NCBI GenBank assembly: GCA_005801395.1
Contig: SYDV01000194.1
Location: 1 to 6,692, forward strand
Reading direction: 5' to 3'
DNA length: 6,692 nt
Source of the DNA: Planctomycetia bacterium
GTDB lineage: Bacteria; Planctomycetota; UBA11346
This document shows, in pieces, positions 6,299 through 6,692 of this stretch. The notes under the pieces are model-generated. The model had not been told where the DNA came from, did no database searches, and saw nothing but the letters and a program-made list of their open reading frames with translations. The stretch's first letter is position 1; each line of letters opens with the position of its first letter. A program made the position numbers and the translations under genes.

Positions 6299-6401
6299 TA
6301 TTTCTCTGCATCTATCTGCCGATGGCTGACGGTTGGTGGCGATGCTAGTAAAGAGGAAGTCAGATTGGTAGCGTCAATAAATCATGAACAACCAGAAGGG
6401 G

Positions 6402-6439
6402 GCCACTAGGAATAGTAGGTATCAGGTCCCTGCCACTAG
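6402..6439. repeat. Direct repeat GCCACTAG, two copies 30 bases apart
   Basis: GCCACTAG occurs at 6402-6409 and 6432-6439, start to start 30 bases, about three helical turns. It lies 116-153 bases upstream of the 84-residue gene. Two paired sites on one DNA face are possible, but 8-base repeats can also arise by chance. Confidence 0.3.
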
Positions 6440-6497
6440 ATGTGCTAAGCGTGAAGAATTATCGCGGTGACAAATTTTCTGTGTGTGCCAAATTTTG

Positions 6498-6532
6498 GAA
6501 CTCTGCTCAATTAAAAAAATATGCAGAAGTTC
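6498..6532 (-). terminator. Bulged hairpin downstream of the right-edge gene
   Basis: GAACTCTGC (6498-6506) and GCAGAAGTTC (6523-6532) pair over 9 bases with one bulged A around an A/T-rich 16-base loop. It begins 5 bases beyond the stop of the partial gene at the right edge. There is no T-run after the stem on the minus strand, so it is at best a weak or Rho-type 3' structure. Confidence 0.25.
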
Positions 6533-6537
6533 TTTAG

Positions 6538-6692
6538 CTAAATGGCGACTTTAAATACCAATTTTCGATACGAGACAGCAGCGTCTCCCGGATTACAACA
6601 GGGTTTATGTGCGTCTTCGGGCCAAAAAATAGCGAATTCATGTGGACGGACTAACAAGCGCGTCGAGATATCTGATGGCTGTTGATAAAAAC
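6538..6692 (-). CDS. YhcH/YjgK/YiaL (EbgC-like) family protein, C-terminal end
   Basis: The last 50 codons of a minus-strand gene run from the right edge (first full codon 6690-6688) to TAG at 6540-6538. The start is outside the window. The translation carries the family's C-terminal signature: VRPHEFAIFWPEDAHKP (about codons 14-30), then CC, then YRKLVFKVAI at the end, matching the family pattern FAIFFPxDxHxPxC...VRKxVxKV. The His in EDAHKP sits in the cupin-like barrel of the family, where it belongs to the metal or ligand site. Known members include E. coli NanQ (YhcH, sialic acid anomerase), TabA (YjgK) and EbgC, so a sugar-related role is likely but not assignable from this fragment. No neighbouring sugar genes are visible. 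Confidence 0.85.
   Translation of the reverse strand, partial: FYQQPSDISTRLLVRPHEFAIFWPEDAHKPCCNPGDAAVSYRKLVFKVAI

Larger units (their letters stand above)
6299..6537. other. Intergenic stretch without a recognisable gene
   Basis: No frame here looks coding. The longest plus-strand frame from an ATG (6384) is 28 codons without a ribosome site. A TTGACG (-35-like, minus strand, 6377-6372) could serve the 84-residue gene, but no good -10 lies at the right distance. The stretch also holds two GCCACTAG copies, a repeated CAAATTTT (6471-6478 and 6489-6496) and a bulged hairpin next to the gene at the right edge. Confidence 0.5.

Noticed and set aside
6384..6470. 28-codon plus-strand frame starting at 6384
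   Set aside because: It has no ribosome site, no recognisable protein features and runs through both GCCACTAG repeats.

Overview
The window looks like ordinary chromosome from a proteobacterium, most likely gammaproteobacterial, of middling GC. The grounds are an Escherichia coli-like PyrE, a PpiB-type cyclophilin next to it, a Sec-secreted protein, an outer-membrane-type lipoprotein and a CCA-encoding tRNA-Leu. I could not place it below class. No transposase, integrase, phage gene or CRISPR array is visible.

Layout, left to right. Bases 1-798 (+) hold the C-terminal half of an M16 (insulinase-like) peptidase subunit cut by the left edge. Convergent with it, 819-3035 (-) encodes a 738-residue secreted protein with PQQ/BamB-like beta-propeller repeats and a helical insert. 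Divergent from that, 3116-3961 (+) encodes a three-domain NifU homologue. It keeps its permanent [2Fe-2S] cysteines but has lost nearly all the cysteines that make NifU a cluster scaffold. A hairpin at 3971-3993 separates it from the convergent minus-strand pair ppiB-pyrE (4006-5131), whose genes are 4 bases apart. Next on the minus strand is a small lipoprotein (5247-5663) whose C-terminal half resembles a YHS domain with two of its three cysteines replaced by alanine. A strong terminator (5813-5842) ends the tRNA-Leu(CAA) gene (5846-5932, minus). An 84-residue protein of unknown function (6032-6286, minus) follows. After about 250 bases without a gene, the right edge carries the last 50 codons of a YhcH/YjgK/YiaL (EbgC-like) family gene (6538-6692, minus). 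That gene has no start codon in the window.

The genes do not form one pathway. The only convincing operon is ppiB-pyrE. The points worth following are two proteins that keep a recognisable metal-protein fold while losing metal ligands (the NifU homologue and the YHS-like lipoprotein), and the uncharacterised secreted propeller protein divergent from the NifU homologue.
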